Assembly (NCBI GenBank): GCA_029260735.1
Contig: JAJDCR010000019.1
Location: 1-32,607, forward strand
DNA: 32,607 bases
Direction: 5' to 3'
DNA from: Planctomycetota bacterium
GTDB taxonomy: Bacteria > Planctomycetota > Uabimicrobiia > Uabimicrobiales > Uabimicrobiaceae
In this document: in pieces, positions 1-8,215 of the stretch
How the letters are laid out: every line of letters starts with the position of its first letter
How positions within the stretch are numbered: position 1 is the first letter of the stretch
Notes under the pieces: generated by a model
The model's database searches: none
Told to the model about the DNA's origin: nothing
Seen by the model: the letters and a program-made list of their open reading frames with translations, nothing else
Program-made: the position numbers and the translations under genes

Positions 1-304
1 CGGCAAGAGATTTCAAGGTCATTGCCAAGTCTATTCTTAGGTATCCTCTGACCTTCAAATTTGCAGCTCCATGTTTGTTTTTGAGTTCAGAATTGGTAGC
101 TTCTATCCCCGATCGCATTTTGTATTTTTCTTTAAACTCAAGAGTCTTTACTTCTTTGTGCCTTTTGGCAATAGCCAGTTTTTCCCGATTCCATTCGATA
201 CGCCTAGTACGTTTGCCCTTAACTAAAGGGCATTTCTTCTTGGACTCTCTTACACCAGGGAATAAATTCCCTGGCTACGTGCCACTGCCGCATTCGCGGC
301 AAAA
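1..304 (-). pseudogene. Decayed C-terminal end of an IS1182-like transposase, cut by the window edge
   Basis: Read on the minus strand, positions 304 to 2 give a Cys-x-x-Cys stretch (FCRECG), a basic segment, and then the ending typical of IS1182-type DDE transposases: KMRSGIEATNSELKNKHG followed by LKVRGYLRIDLAM. The frame is broken by a TAG at 277-275. Just beyond it lies a perfect palindrome at 255-274 (CCAGGGAAT, AA, ATTCCCTGG), which looks like a small insertion into the coding frame. Upstream of the Cys pair the frame is also lost, and no start codon or N-terminal part follows up to 834. I read this as an inactive remnant whose last residues lie outside the window. The family assignment rests on the C-terminal motif only. 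Confidence 0.7.
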
Positions 305-360
305 AGAAAACTCAGAAAACTTTTTACACATGCATCAAAATTGTCTTTTTCCATCTTAAG

Positions 361-834
361 ATAGGCCAAAAAACAAAAATTCTTTGTCCTGAAAGGACAA
401 CACAACCCAGCCTAGGATGAAGTCCTAGGGAAACCAAGCTCAAGGATGACAAACAGAGTTATGATTCCAATTTCCTAGAACAATGCAGAAGGTTTTATCC
501 AAACATTCGTCCAAAATTTGAGATCAAATTCTATAAAAAAGAACGTTTCCACAAGCAGCATACACTGAAAGTGTTACACATCACAGCCCGGGGTATAGTG
601 AGCCAAAGGCGAACGGTACCCTGGATCACCGATAGGCATACAAATAATATTTGTTTGCCTAATAAGAAAATACACTAAACCAAGAAAGGCAAAAAAACAA
701 AAATCCTACGCCAACAAACCCAATATTTAGCTAAAAGTAGATTTATTAAGAAAAACATTACAATATGCTGTATGATAAATTAATAAGAGGGTTTTGTTAT
801 CGAATGGTTCCTATGTAAAAAAAGGGAAGAGCAA
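361..834. other. Gene-free stretch: repeats, small hairpins and a weak promoter
   Basis: Besides the repeat at 379-430 it holds a second type of palindromic element at 587-624 (arms CCGGGGTA / TACCCTGG with one G-T pair, 21-nt loop). It also holds a 12-bp hairpin with one mismatch at 634-645/649-660 (AGGCATACAAAT / ATTTGTTTGCCT, loop AAT). A-rich short direct repeats (CAAAAAACAAAAAT-like) occur near 366 and 690. Before the gene at 835 there is a -10-like TATGAT at 771-776 without a convincing -35 box, and a GGGAAG ribosome binding site at 824-829. Positions 421-675 stay open on the plus strand without a start codon (see rejected items). Confidence 0.6.
379..430 (+). repeat. REP-like palindromic repeat, copy C
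   Basis: A 52-bp unit with two small hairpins: TTGTCC/GGACAA and CCTAGGAT-GAA-GTCCTAGG. It is the same unit as at 25279-25330 (same strand) and 25126-25177 (opposite strand), with a few differences. Some differences preserve pairing: in the second stem G:C of the 25279 copy is replaced by A:T here. It is not coding. It sits beside a transposase remnant. Confidence 0.8.
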
Positions 835-3800
835 ATGAAAAGAAGATTACTTTGCAGTTTTGTTTTAGTTATGTCTCTTTTTTTAAGCTCCTGTGGATTT
901 CATTTTGTGGGAGAAGGTCAAAAAAATAGCTCTGATCTAACTTTTGCGACTGAACTAGAAGCTTTAGAAGAAGCCCACCAAGACAAAGAGGCCTTTTCTT
1001 TTTTTTCTGAGAAACCAGGAAATTTGTTTTTTAATGAAGGGAGTGATCGTTTTTCCATATTTGATTCTTCGGGAGAATTCTCTTCGGAAGGTACGATTAA
1101 CTTCAAAAATAAAGATATTCGCTTAGATGACCTTCTTCGTATGCTTGCGGTTAAAGCCAAGATCAACTTAATGATTGTTCAGCCCATTGACAAGAAGGTA
1201 ACTCTGGAGTCCTTTGACAACTTTGAACCTATGACCTTGATGGAAATCTTAGTAGAGTCTTATGGATATGCTTTGGTCAAAGATGAGAACATCTACCGGG
1301 TAGTCCCCAAAGGAACTTTGCTTCATCATCCTTACCGCATACATCTGGACCGTTATATCCGTATGCTCGCAGATGATGCAAAGATCAATCTATTAATCCC
1401 TCAGCCTATGAATGAATTAATCACGATAGATCCTCAGAGTAAGTTGAAACCCCTTGTTTTCATTGAAACATTACTAAAATCGCATGGTTATGTTTTAACG
1501 AAAAACGAAAACGTCTATTATGCTATTTCCAAAAGAGACTTATCCGCCGATATTAGCTCTTTACCGCCCAAGATTTGGAAGCGCTTTCCGGGAGTTTCTA
1601 ATGCTGCGACTATTGAGCTAGGGGAAAGGCGTTATTTACCTCTTTACTCTGTCCGTGTTTTGGTAAAAATAGAAGGGCTCCGTGCCCGGACGATTGTCGA
1701 TCATGTCTTTCATAATCCTAAGCAGGCATCAGGTTGGCTAGAAGGCCGATTTCACTATCGTCTTCCTGACCAGGGAACCATTTCCTACTTAGCCTACTAC
1801 CCCAACTTAGATTTTTGGAAAGATCCTCTTATGGGAGATCCTTCGCAAAATTTGCCCAAACTTCCTGCTGTACTTGCGGGAGAAATTTCTAGTCTTTCTG
1901 TTGATGAATTTATTTATTATGAGGGCAATCCTTTTGGCGTCCCAAAAGTTGCTCAAGTCGTCCGGCGAAAAAAAGCGCAAATTGCCTACGAAGGAACCAC
2001 TCGTCGCCAGATAGATCCTGCCTTGCTGGAATGGAGTAGTGGGAATACTTTTACTACCCGGATTTATCCTATTGCTCAAAATGGCCACCAGCGCGTTGTT
2101 TTAGCCTATGAAGAAACTTTGCCTCGTGTAAAAGGAGAGTGCCTTTATGAATTCTCTCTTCCGCAAGGAGAAGGGGTCAAAGTCGACTTTATGCTCGTGA
2201 GCGATAAGCAGTATGACTTGGGGGGAAAATTTAGTATGAAAATTCCTCCCGAAGACGGATTTTATCACTTAAGTGCTCACACCAATATTTTACCAGATAA
2301 ACTTTCTTATCGTTTTCCTGCTCCTCCAATAGAAGCAATTACTGCAACGGCTTCGGTTAAGTGGAGAGCGGTAGATGAAAAAGAGATTATCATTGAAAGC
2401 AGCTACAATCCTCAAGATCGCTATACTTATGCCCGCTTTACTCCTGATGTTCCTAAAAAGGAGAAACGGGGATCATCCCAAGCTCTTTTTCTTTTAGACA
2501 CTTCCCTTAGCCAGGAAAGTCGATACTTTGGCATGTCCGTTCAACTCATAGAAGAAATTCTTCAACAAAGCCCCGAGATAAAGGAATTCAACATTGTCTT
2601 TTTTAACATGGGGGCTCAGTGGTGGAAGGAAGGGTCTTGGCTTCTCAATAACTCCAAAGAGAGAGAAAAAATTACTAGAGAGCTTCAAGAGCTAATTTTG
2701 GAAGGAGCAACGAACTTTGAAGGACTTTTTCAGACACTAGAAGATGCGACATGGTTCTCCTCGGAGAAAGAAATGGATATTTTCTTACTGAGCAATGGTA
2801 ACATTACTTGGGGAGAAGAGACCCCAGCCCTCTTGGCCAAAAAATGGCAAGAGAAAAATCCCTCTGCTCGGCTATACTCTTACCATTTAGGGGCAGAGGG
2901 AAATGGAGAGCTTCTCCATCGTTTGTCTGATACCAAAGGACATGTTTTTTATGCCCATGATTCTTCTCAGATTTCTGATCTAGCACAAGCTCATAGAACG
3001 GTTCCTTTTATCATAAATAAAATCTATACTGAAAATCTAGAAGATGTTTTGTTTTGGCAAAAACCTCAGCTTCTCTATCCAGGGAGTGAAATTATCTTGG
3101 CTGCTCGTCCTCAAGGCAAGAAGGCAAAGTTGATTTTGGAGGGAACTTGGCTGGGAGAAAAAAAGAAGTGGGAGTACCCTTTTTCGACAGAGGGAGAAAG
3201 TCTTTTGGCTCCCCGTGCTTTTGGAGAAGTGGCCGTTCGAAAAATGGAGAGCTTGAACGATCCGAGTTTGGAAGATACTATCTTTGCTTTTGCTCGCCGC
3301 TTTAATATTCCAGGAAAGAATTTTTCTCTCTTGATGCTTGAAAGCGAGAGAGACTATAAGAATTACGAGATCGATACCAAAGAAACAGGCAGCAGTGAAG
3401 CTATGGTTGCCTCTCTCATTGCAAAAGCAAAACCTCACTCCTCTTTGCTTTCTTTGCCTAAAATCCATGCACGCTTTTCTCGGGAAATGGCAAAAACCCA
3501 TTCTTTTTCAAACTATCTTCTCCGTGCTCTCGCCCGTTCCCCCCAAGCTCCTGTTTTCTCGGGGCCGTGTCAGCTTAAGTTTCGCCGTGAACTAGATTTC
3601 TTTTACCGAGAAGAAAGAGAAAATTTTCCTTTTAGTTCTCTCACCTATCTTCCGGAAAGTGAAAAACGATACCAGAGGCTAGGAGAGCCCGATTATCTAC
3701 GTTGTCTAAGCTCTCTTGTTGAAATAGATCCACGTAACTGTAGCACTCTTAGAACGGTGGCCTACTCCTTACAAGAAAAAGGGCTTTTCGCTTATGCCAT

Positions 3801-4431
3801 TCCTCTCTATCTAAGAATTCTCTCTTTGCGTCCCACGGAACCATTTCCTTATTGGAATTTAGCAAAATGCCACCGAGAACAAAAATCTTTTTCTCAAGCC
3901 GCTCTTTATTATGAAATGCTTTTAGTTGGAAAATGGCCGCGGCGTTTTAGGGAAATTCAAAATGTCATTCACAACGAATACATTAGATTGATAAGAGAAA
4001 AGCTAAAGAATAAAGATAATCTCTTTTGGAAAAAACGCTTAAAAGAGCTGGTCGAGGAAAAGGCTTCCTTCTACCAGACCGACCTTGTTGTGAGTATTGT
4101 CAGCAATAAAGAAGATATTAGTTTTACGATAGAAAATCTTCGCTCTTGCAAAAGAAGAGTTATCCAAGGCGATAGTTATTTTGTGGCTTACTATAGTTTG
4201 AAAAATATATCATCGGGTAAACAAAAAATCCAACTTCGATGTCGTCATCGAAACCTTAAGTATTTAAACGAAAAAATATCTGTTCAAGCAGAAATCATTA
4301 CTCGGGCAGGCTACCCTGATGAGGAAAGAAAAATTCATCATCTTCTCTTTTCTCTCCCAGATAAAGCTTGGCACGGAGAGGAGAAAACTCTGGATTTTTT
4401 TTGGTATTCTCCAGAGGATTCTTCTCGTTAG
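835..4431 (+). CDS. Large lipoprotein with tandem STN-like repeats, VIT domain, von Willebrand A domain and TPR-like segment
   Basis: The 1198-residue product begins with a signal peptide ending in a lipobox (LSSC, Cys20), so it should be lipid-anchored. Residues about 87-160 and 167-235 are two copies of a secretin/TonB short N-terminal (STN)-like unit (pattern: LLRML, AKINL, QP, GY-L-K-EN-Y). Residues about 255-430 fit a VIT domain. Residues about 548-720 fit a vWA domain with MIDAS residues D555, S557, S559 and T626. The usual last Asp of the LL-DG motif is Asn654, so metal binding may be altered. Residues about 965-1040 look like TPR helices, and the last about 120 residues form a beta-rich domain, possibly DUF2135-like. 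VIT plus vWA proteins are generally thought to act in protein-protein interaction; the exact job is unknown. A GGGAAG site precedes the ATG. Confidence 0.85.
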   Translation: MKRRLLCSFVLVMSLFLSSCGFHFVGEGQKNSSDLTFATELEALEEAHQDKEAFSFFSEKPGNLFFNEGSDRFSIFDSSGEFSSEGTINFKNKDIRLDDLLRMLAVKAKINLMIVQPIDKKVTLESFDNFEPMTLMEILVESYGYALVKDENIYRVVPKGTLLHHPYRIHLDRYIRMLADDAKINLLIPQPMNELITIDPQSKLKPLVFIETLLKSHGYVLTKNENVYYAISKRDLSADISSLPPKIWKRFPGVSNAATIELGERRYLPLYSVRVLVKIEGLRARTIVDHVFHNPKQASGWLEGRFHYRLPDQGTISYLAYYPNLDFWKDPLMGDPSQNLPKLPAVLAGEISSLSVDEFIYYEGNPFGVPKVAQVVRRKKAQIAYEGTTRRQIDPALLEWSSGNTFTTRIYPIAQNGHQRVVLAYEETLPRVKGECLYEFSLPQGEGVKVDFMLVSDKQYDLGGKFSMKIPPEDGFYHLSAHTNILPDKLSYRFPAPPIEAITATASVKWRAVDEKEIIIESSYNPQDRYTYARFTPDVPKKEKRGSSQALFLLDTSLSQESRYFGMSVQLIEEILQQSPEIKEFNIVFFNMGAQWWKEGSWLLNNSKEREKITRELQELILEGATNFEGLFQTLEDATWFSSEKEMDIFLLSNGNITWGEETPALLAKKWQEKNPSARLYSYHLGAEGNGELLHRLSDTKGHVFYAHDSSQISDLAQAHRTVPFIINKIYTENLEDVLFWQKPQLLYPGSEIILAARPQGKKAKLILEGTWLGEKKKWEYPFSTEGESLLAPRAFGEVAVRKMESLNDPSLEDTIFAFARRFNIPGKNFSLLMLESERDYKNYEIDTKETGSSEAMVASLIAKAKPHSSLLSLPKIHARFSREMAKTHSFSNYLLRALARSPQAPVFSGPCQLKFRRELDFFYREERENFPFSSLTYLPESEKRYQRLGEPDYLRCLSSLVEIDPRNCSTLRTVAYSLQEKGLFAYAIPLYLRILSLRPTEPFPYWNLAKCHREQKSFSQAALYYEMLLVGKWPRRFREIQNVIHNEYIRLIREKLKNKDNLFWKKRLKELVEEKASFYQTDLVVSIVSNKEDISFTIENLRSCKRRVIQGDSYFVAYYSLKNISSGKQKIQLRCRHRNLKYLNEKISVQAEIITRAGYPDEERKIHHLLFSLPDKAWHGEEKTLDFFWYSPEDSSR

Positions 4432-4673
4432 GAGTAAAGCTTTTGAGAAACAAGGATTTGGTCATTCCTTTGTGAACATTCTTCTAAAGAAATTGAGTAG
4501 TTTTGGGGATATTTCGTTTCGCGAGACTCTTTTTCGTAAATCTTTTTTAGATTCTACATTTCTTTACCAAAAAATAACACCCAAATAAGGATATAGAATT
4601 TTTGAAAAGTATCCCCGAAGGAGATTAACGTGAATAGCCTTGGGTTCTTAACCCGAAGAAGTTTCATAAAACA

Positions 4674-4702
4674 TTGACAAAGATGAGTAAATAAGCTATT
4701 TA
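4674..4702 (+). promoter_or_regulatory. Sigma-70-type promoter for the DUF4105 gene
   Basis: A perfect -35 box TTGACA (4674-4679) is followed after exactly 17 nt by TATTTA (4697-4702), a 3-of-6 match to TATAAT. The start would fall near 4709, giving a leader of about 65 nt. Confidence 0.5.
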
Positions 4703-4725
4703 GAGTTAATAACACGCTCTAAATA
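4697..4725. promoter_or_regulatory. Operator-like inverted repeat overlapping the -10 box
   Basis: Perfect 9-bp arms TATTTAGAG (4697-4705) and CTCTAAATA (4717-4725) are separated by 11 nt. The left arm covers the -10 box and the right arm lies just past the expected start point. This geometry suits a dimeric repressor. It could also form a weak RNA hairpin in the leader, but there is no following U-run. Confidence 0.5.
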
Positions 4726-4773
4726 CACAAAAAATATTTACGTTTTAAAAACTCACATTCAGGTGGAAATAAA

Positions 4774-5787
4774 ATGGACGATTCAGACACAGATACATAC
4801 ATAAGCTTGCAAAAGGAAAAATGGAAGAACCTTCTCATCTACTTACTCATAGTCCCTTTTCTCACTCTAACAAATCTATGGGCAGTAGCAGCTCTTTGGA
4901 TCGATGTTTCTCCTGTTATTAGCATTCTTTACCTTGTCTGCCTTTTTGCTGTTCTAAAATATCTTCGACCTTGGTCCCAAGCTGGTATTGTTTATCTTGT
5001 TTTGTTTTCTTACGTTCTTCTTTACTGGAAATATATTCCTCCCCAAGCGGAAAGAAATTGGCAAAAAGATGTTGCAGAGGTAACAAGAATAGAGCAAAAA
5101 GAAAATACTATCACAGTTTACAATCTGCGAAATTTTCAATACCAGTCAGAACAAGAGTACATTCCTAGTTGGGAAAAACGAAGTTACGACCTCAACAAAT
5201 TGCGTTCTTTAGATATGTTCCTTATTTATTGGGGAGACCCCAACATTGCTCACACTATTTTTAGTTGGGGATTTGAGGGGGGAAAATATCTCTCTATTTC
5301 TATTGAAACTCGAAAAGAAGTGGGAGAGACTTACTCGGCCCTGCGGGGATTTTTTCGCCAATATGAACTTTGCTACGTTGTTGCGGATGAACGGGATGTT
5401 ATTGGGCTACGAACTCACCACAGAGGCGAGCAGGTTTATTTGTACCGCCTTAACGCTCCCTTGGAGCGAAGCGAAGGTTTACTTTTGGCCTACATTGATC
5501 AAATCAACTCTTTGGCCGAAAAACCTCAATGGTATAACGCTCTTAGCGACAACTGCACAACAATGATTTACTACCACAGCAAGATGGCCGGAAGCGAGCT
5601 TTCTTGGAATTGGCGCATTTTAGTCAATGGTTACTTGGACGAATATTTATATGAAGAAGGAATCATTTCAGGCGGGGAATCTTTTTCTGAATGGAAAAAA
5701 AAGAGCCTCATTTCAGAAAAGGCCCAAAGTTATGGACCTCCTGGAGAGGATTTTTCCATCAAAATTCGAGAAGGTCTCTTTGATTAG
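4774..5787 (+). CDS. DUF4105 (Lnb-like N-terminal domain) membrane protein
   Basis: The 337-residue product has a short acidic N-terminus, three predicted membrane helices (about 20-43, 47-64, 70-86) and a C-terminal soluble domain. The soluble domain carries the DUF4105 hallmarks: AHTIFSW (His160), LSISIETRKE, the run FRQYELCYVV, and SDNCTT with Cys261. DUF4105 forms the periplasmic part of Lnb, a lipoprotein N-acyltransferase described in Bacteroides, where a thiol acts in acyl transfer; Cys261 and His160 are the candidate catalytic pair here. The helices precede the domain, which differs from the layout I know for Lnb, so the role is an inference. The window has several lipoproteins that could be substrates. 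The gene has its own promoter and operator-like repeat, and ends before a terminator at 5908. AGGTGGAA precedes the ATG. Confidence 0.75.
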   Translation: MDDSDTDTYISLQKEKWKNLLIYLLIVPFLTLTNLWAVAALWIDVSPVISILYLVCLFAVLKYLRPWSQAGIVYLVLFSYVLLYWKYIPPQAERNWQKDVAEVTRIEQKENTITVYNLRNFQYQSEQEYIPSWEKRSYDLNKLRSLDMFLIYWGDPNIAHTIFSWGFEGGKYLSISIETRKEVGETYSALRGFFRQYELCYVVADERDVIGLRTHHRGEQVYLYRLNAPLERSEGLLLAYIDQINSLAEKPQWYNALSDNCTTMIYYHSKMAGSELSWNWRILVNGYLDEYLYEEGIISGGESFSEWKKKSLISEKAQSYGPPGEDFSIKIREGLFD

Positions 5788-5907
5788 AAGATTTAAGCCA
5801 TGCGAGTAAGGAGTTAATATCTTTCATTGATTCGACAATGGCTAAAGGCATTTTTTCTCCAAGTGGTATCAAAACAAAGGTGCGCCATCAAAATAGGAAA
5901 TGCAAAA

Positions 5908-5963
5908 AAATAGCAGGTAACAAAATGCCCTTTTTACGGCATATTCTTTGTTATCTGCTATTT
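5908..5963. terminator. Bidirectional hairpin terminator between convergent genes
   Basis: Arms 5908-5924 and 5947-5963 pair over 17 bp with one G-T pair. A second stem, ATGCC/GGCAT (5925-5929 and 5938-5942), is stacked inside. A-rich sequence on the left and T-rich sequence on the right would serve as U-tracts for either strand. It lies between genes ending at 5787 (+) and 5995 (-). Confidence 0.85.
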
Positions 5964-5994
5964 TGTTATTTTAAGTCAATTTAAATCAAAGAAA

Positions 5995-7197
5995 CTACGG
6001 TTTGCCCAAGTAAGGGAAAACGTTGGTTCCTTGACGAGATTGCTTATCAATGCCGTCTCCGCGTTCGGGAGTTTTTCTATCGGGGCCATTGATGAAGTAT
6101 GTTAGCATAATATCTACAAAATCGTCATTGATTGTGCGACCACCACAGGTTTGGTGAGGTTTGTCCGCGAACAATGATTTTTCGATTTCAAGATAGGTAT
6201 TAGTGCTAGTAGCATTTCCGGGCTTGGACAAATCAACCAGAAGGAAGTCGTCCATAATAACTCTGGTGAAAGGATGAGGAGAAGGCCAATCTTTTCCTTG
6301 GTCTCTCATGTCCAAATGCTCTAAACCAGCTTCTATCGTTTTACGATAAAGACCTGCTTTGCTTCTGTCCAAAACAAAAGAGCTAGCTTCGGCATTCCAT
6401 TGCTTTTTCACTTGATTGGTTGCTTTGTCAGATGTGCTGAATTTACCCATGACAAAGTTCGTTATTTCGGGTCGTCCCATCCGGTCAATGTTGAAAACTA
6501 CTTCTTCCCCATGATGATCTGTTGTCATCTTCGTATGAGAAGCCACCGCGAAAAGAGAAGTATCTGAAGGACCTAAGATTCTGTCAACGTCTAGTTCAAC
6601 TACGATGGCAAGAACGTTGGCCCAAATCAATCCGTTTTTAGGGATAATTCCAGGAAAAGGGAATCCCTTGTCGTTGAAGCTAGTATTTCTTTTACGCTCT
6701 AAACCTACCCGAACAAGATCAAAGAAAAAAGGATCTGCTCGAAGACCTGCAAATACACGGATTGACTCATTATTTCCGCCATTCAAATCACCAACTTTAA
6801 CCTCTGTTTTAACCAATTCTCGGCCAAACTCAGCTTGGCTAACGGTACATTGCATCACTTGTTTACCATCACTGCCTTTTTGGAAGGTACAAGAAATGGT
6901 ATGCTCATCGCGGGTGTCAATGCCAAAGTTTGGTCCAGAACCGATTATATTAGCTCGGCGTAGTTGGAAAGAATACTCTACTCGATCCGAAAACTTGGTC
7001 TTCTTTTTCGCAAAAAGATGAGTAGTCATCGCTAAAACCAGAGTATTTTTATCTCCTGATTTTCGAGAAAAGGCAAACATATCAGTAAGATCTGCTGCAG
7101 CCAAATCATCGATAGAGGGAGTATCGATATGATCAGAGGCGTAACTTGGGCTAAGAATAGCCAAGCACAAAACCATCAAAATAAAGTGTTTTTTCAC
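5995..7197 (-). CDS. Secreted DUF4331 family protein
   Basis: The 400-residue product has an N-terminal signal peptide (about residues 1-20, ending SYASDH). It then shows the DUF4331 opening: SDHIDTPSIDD, then ADLTDMFAFS, followed by beta-rich sequence. DUF4331 proteins are exported and of unknown function. The start is GTG at 7197 (complement), chosen because AAGGAG at 7209-7204 lies six bases upstream and the signal peptide begins there. A Cys pair and a C-terminal TYFINGPDRKTPERGDG segment resemble the family's usual end, so the protein appears full length. It is transcribed alone and ends at the shared terminator 5908-5963; the 229 bp upstream form a divergent promoter region with the gene at 7427. 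Confidence 0.85.
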   Translation of the reverse strand: MKKHFILMVLCLAILSPSYASDHIDTPSIDDLAAADLTDMFAFSRKSGDKNTLVLAMTTHLFAKKKTKFSDRVEYSFQLRRANIIGSGPNFGIDTRDEHTISCTFQKGSDGKQVMQCTVSQAEFGRELVKTEVKVGDLNGGNNESIRVFAGLRADPFFFDLVRVGLERKRNTSFNDKGFPFPGIIPKNGLIWANVLAIVVELDVDRILGPSDTSLFAVASHTKMTTDHHGEEVVFNIDRMGRPEITNFVMGKFSTSDKATNQVKKQWNAEASSFVLDRSKAGLYRKTIEAGLEHLDMRDQGKDWPSPHPFTRVIMDDFLLVDLSKPGNATSTNTYLEIEKSLFADKPHQTCGGRTINDDFVDIMLTYFINGPDRKTPERGDGIDKQSRQGTNVFPYLGKP

Positions 7198-7426
7198 TAT
7201 AATCTCCTTGAAAGTTAAAGTAATAGCAACACACTATTACGCTTGGGCCTATTCTAACAAACTTTCACTCTTAGAAAAAGAGATTTACTAAAAACTGCCG
7301 ATAGAGCAGATATCTTAATGCAAAAAGAAAGGAAAACTTAAAAAATAACACTCTGATTAGAGATTAATATGGTATATTTTTGGATAAACTCTATCAATAA
7401 AAAAAGGACTAAAGTAAGGAATCACT

Positions 7427-8080
7427 ATGCTGGATAAAGAAACTAGAAGTTTAGACAAAATACCTCTCGATGAAGCTATGCAAAGTCTACAGAACGAAGT
7501 TCAAAAGGCAATAGAGAAAAATCCTCAATTTGAAATTGAAAATGTGGAAGCGGAGTTCCGTTTAGTTGCGGGTAGTGGAGATAATAGAGAAGTGAAGTTC
7601 TATGTCACACCTACCAAATCTCATGGCCTGAAGTTTACCTTTAAGCCTAAGTCTTCCAAAGATGATCTGGAGGAAAAAACAAAGTCTCCTTTAGTTCACC
7701 CCGTGAGCAGAGAAGGTCTCAAGAAAGTCGTAGGAAAAGTAGTGGAAGGAAGTTTTTCTGATGGAAAAAAACTCTTTGCTAATATTGCCCAACAAGTTGC
7801 TGAAGAGCTTTACCAAGGAAACTTAGAAGCAACTAACAGTACTTATCCTATTTCAGCTCTTTTTGTTAGTACCTATAAGGCTCTACGAGATGTTCGAGAG
7901 CACCTTGCTCAAGGTAAAGGGAAAAATACAGACGGAACTCTCGATGCAACGAAATTAGTTGCTGATATTGATGATATGTGGAAAAAACGTATGCTCGAAA
8001 CGGGTATTCCTCAATCTAAATCAAAAGAGATTGTTGAGAAGTACTCTTATGATTTAGTGGACGAATTAGACTTAATTTGA
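7427..8080 (+). CDS. Small protein with Trypco2-like N-terminal domain
   Basis: The 217-residue product is soluble, with no signal peptide or membrane helix. Residues about 10-75 follow the Trypco2 pattern: an amphipathic helix (LDEAMQSLQNEVQKAI), then VEAEFRLVAGSG, VKFYVTP and LKFTFKP strands. Trypco2 domains were described by comparative genomics as companions of trypsin-like proteases and NTPases in predicted conflict (immune-like) systems. The rest (about 90-217) is helical and charged, and I do not recognise it. No protease or NTPase partner is adjacent: the neighbours are a DUF4331 protein and a cation antiporter. AAGGA lies seven bases before the ATG. The domain call is by eye and needs a profile search. 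Confidence 0.6.
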   Translation: MLDKETRSLDKIPLDEAMQSLQNEVQKAIEKNPQFEIENVEAEFRLVAGSGDNREVKFYVTPTKSHGLKFTFKPKSSKDDLEEKTKSPLVHPVSREGLKKVVGKVVEGSFSDGKKLFANIAQQVAEELYQGNLEATNSTYPISALFVSTYKALRDVREHLAQGKGKNTDGTLDATKLVADIDDMWKKRMLETGIPQSKSKEIVEKYSYDLVDELDLI

Positions 8081-8215
8081 GACAACTCCAACAGTTTAAA
8101 TGAAGACATGCCCTCTTTTTTAGTGTAAGATATCTTTAGAAAAGAAAGGGCTAAGTCAGATGATTGTTTTTTCATCATGAAGAGCAAAAGAGCTTAAGTC
8201 GCAGAAAGGATATAC

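Larger units (their letters stand above)
4432..4773. other. Intergenic region between lipoprotein and DUF4105 genes
   Basis: No gene is evident. The first half is featureless apart from T-runs, and no strong terminator follows the gene ending at 4431. A weak hairpin (GGGTT-CTT-AACCC) lies near 4641. The right half carries the promoter and inverted repeat listed separately, so the next gene is probably transcribed on its own. Confidence 0.5.

Noticed and set aside
421..675. An 85-codon open stretch on the plus strand with protein-like composition (around FYPNIRPKFEIKFYKKERF).
   Set aside because: It has no start codon or ribosome binding site, follows directly from a repeat and runs through two palindromes. 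It may be a gene fragment, but I cannot support it as a gene.
3037..3501. Long open frame antisense to the VIT/vWA lipoprotein gene.
   Set aside because: It lies fully inside a well-supported gene, has no ribosome binding site and no recognisable domain.
4501..4570. T-rich segment with small hairpins after the lipoprotein gene, considered as a terminator.
   Set aside because: The stem around TTTCGCGAGA is too short and the T-runs are not next to it.
6605..7021. Open frame of 138 codons antisense to the DUF4331 gene.
   Set aside because: It is a shadow of the coding strand; the composition is Arg/Ser/Pro-rich and it has no signal or domain.
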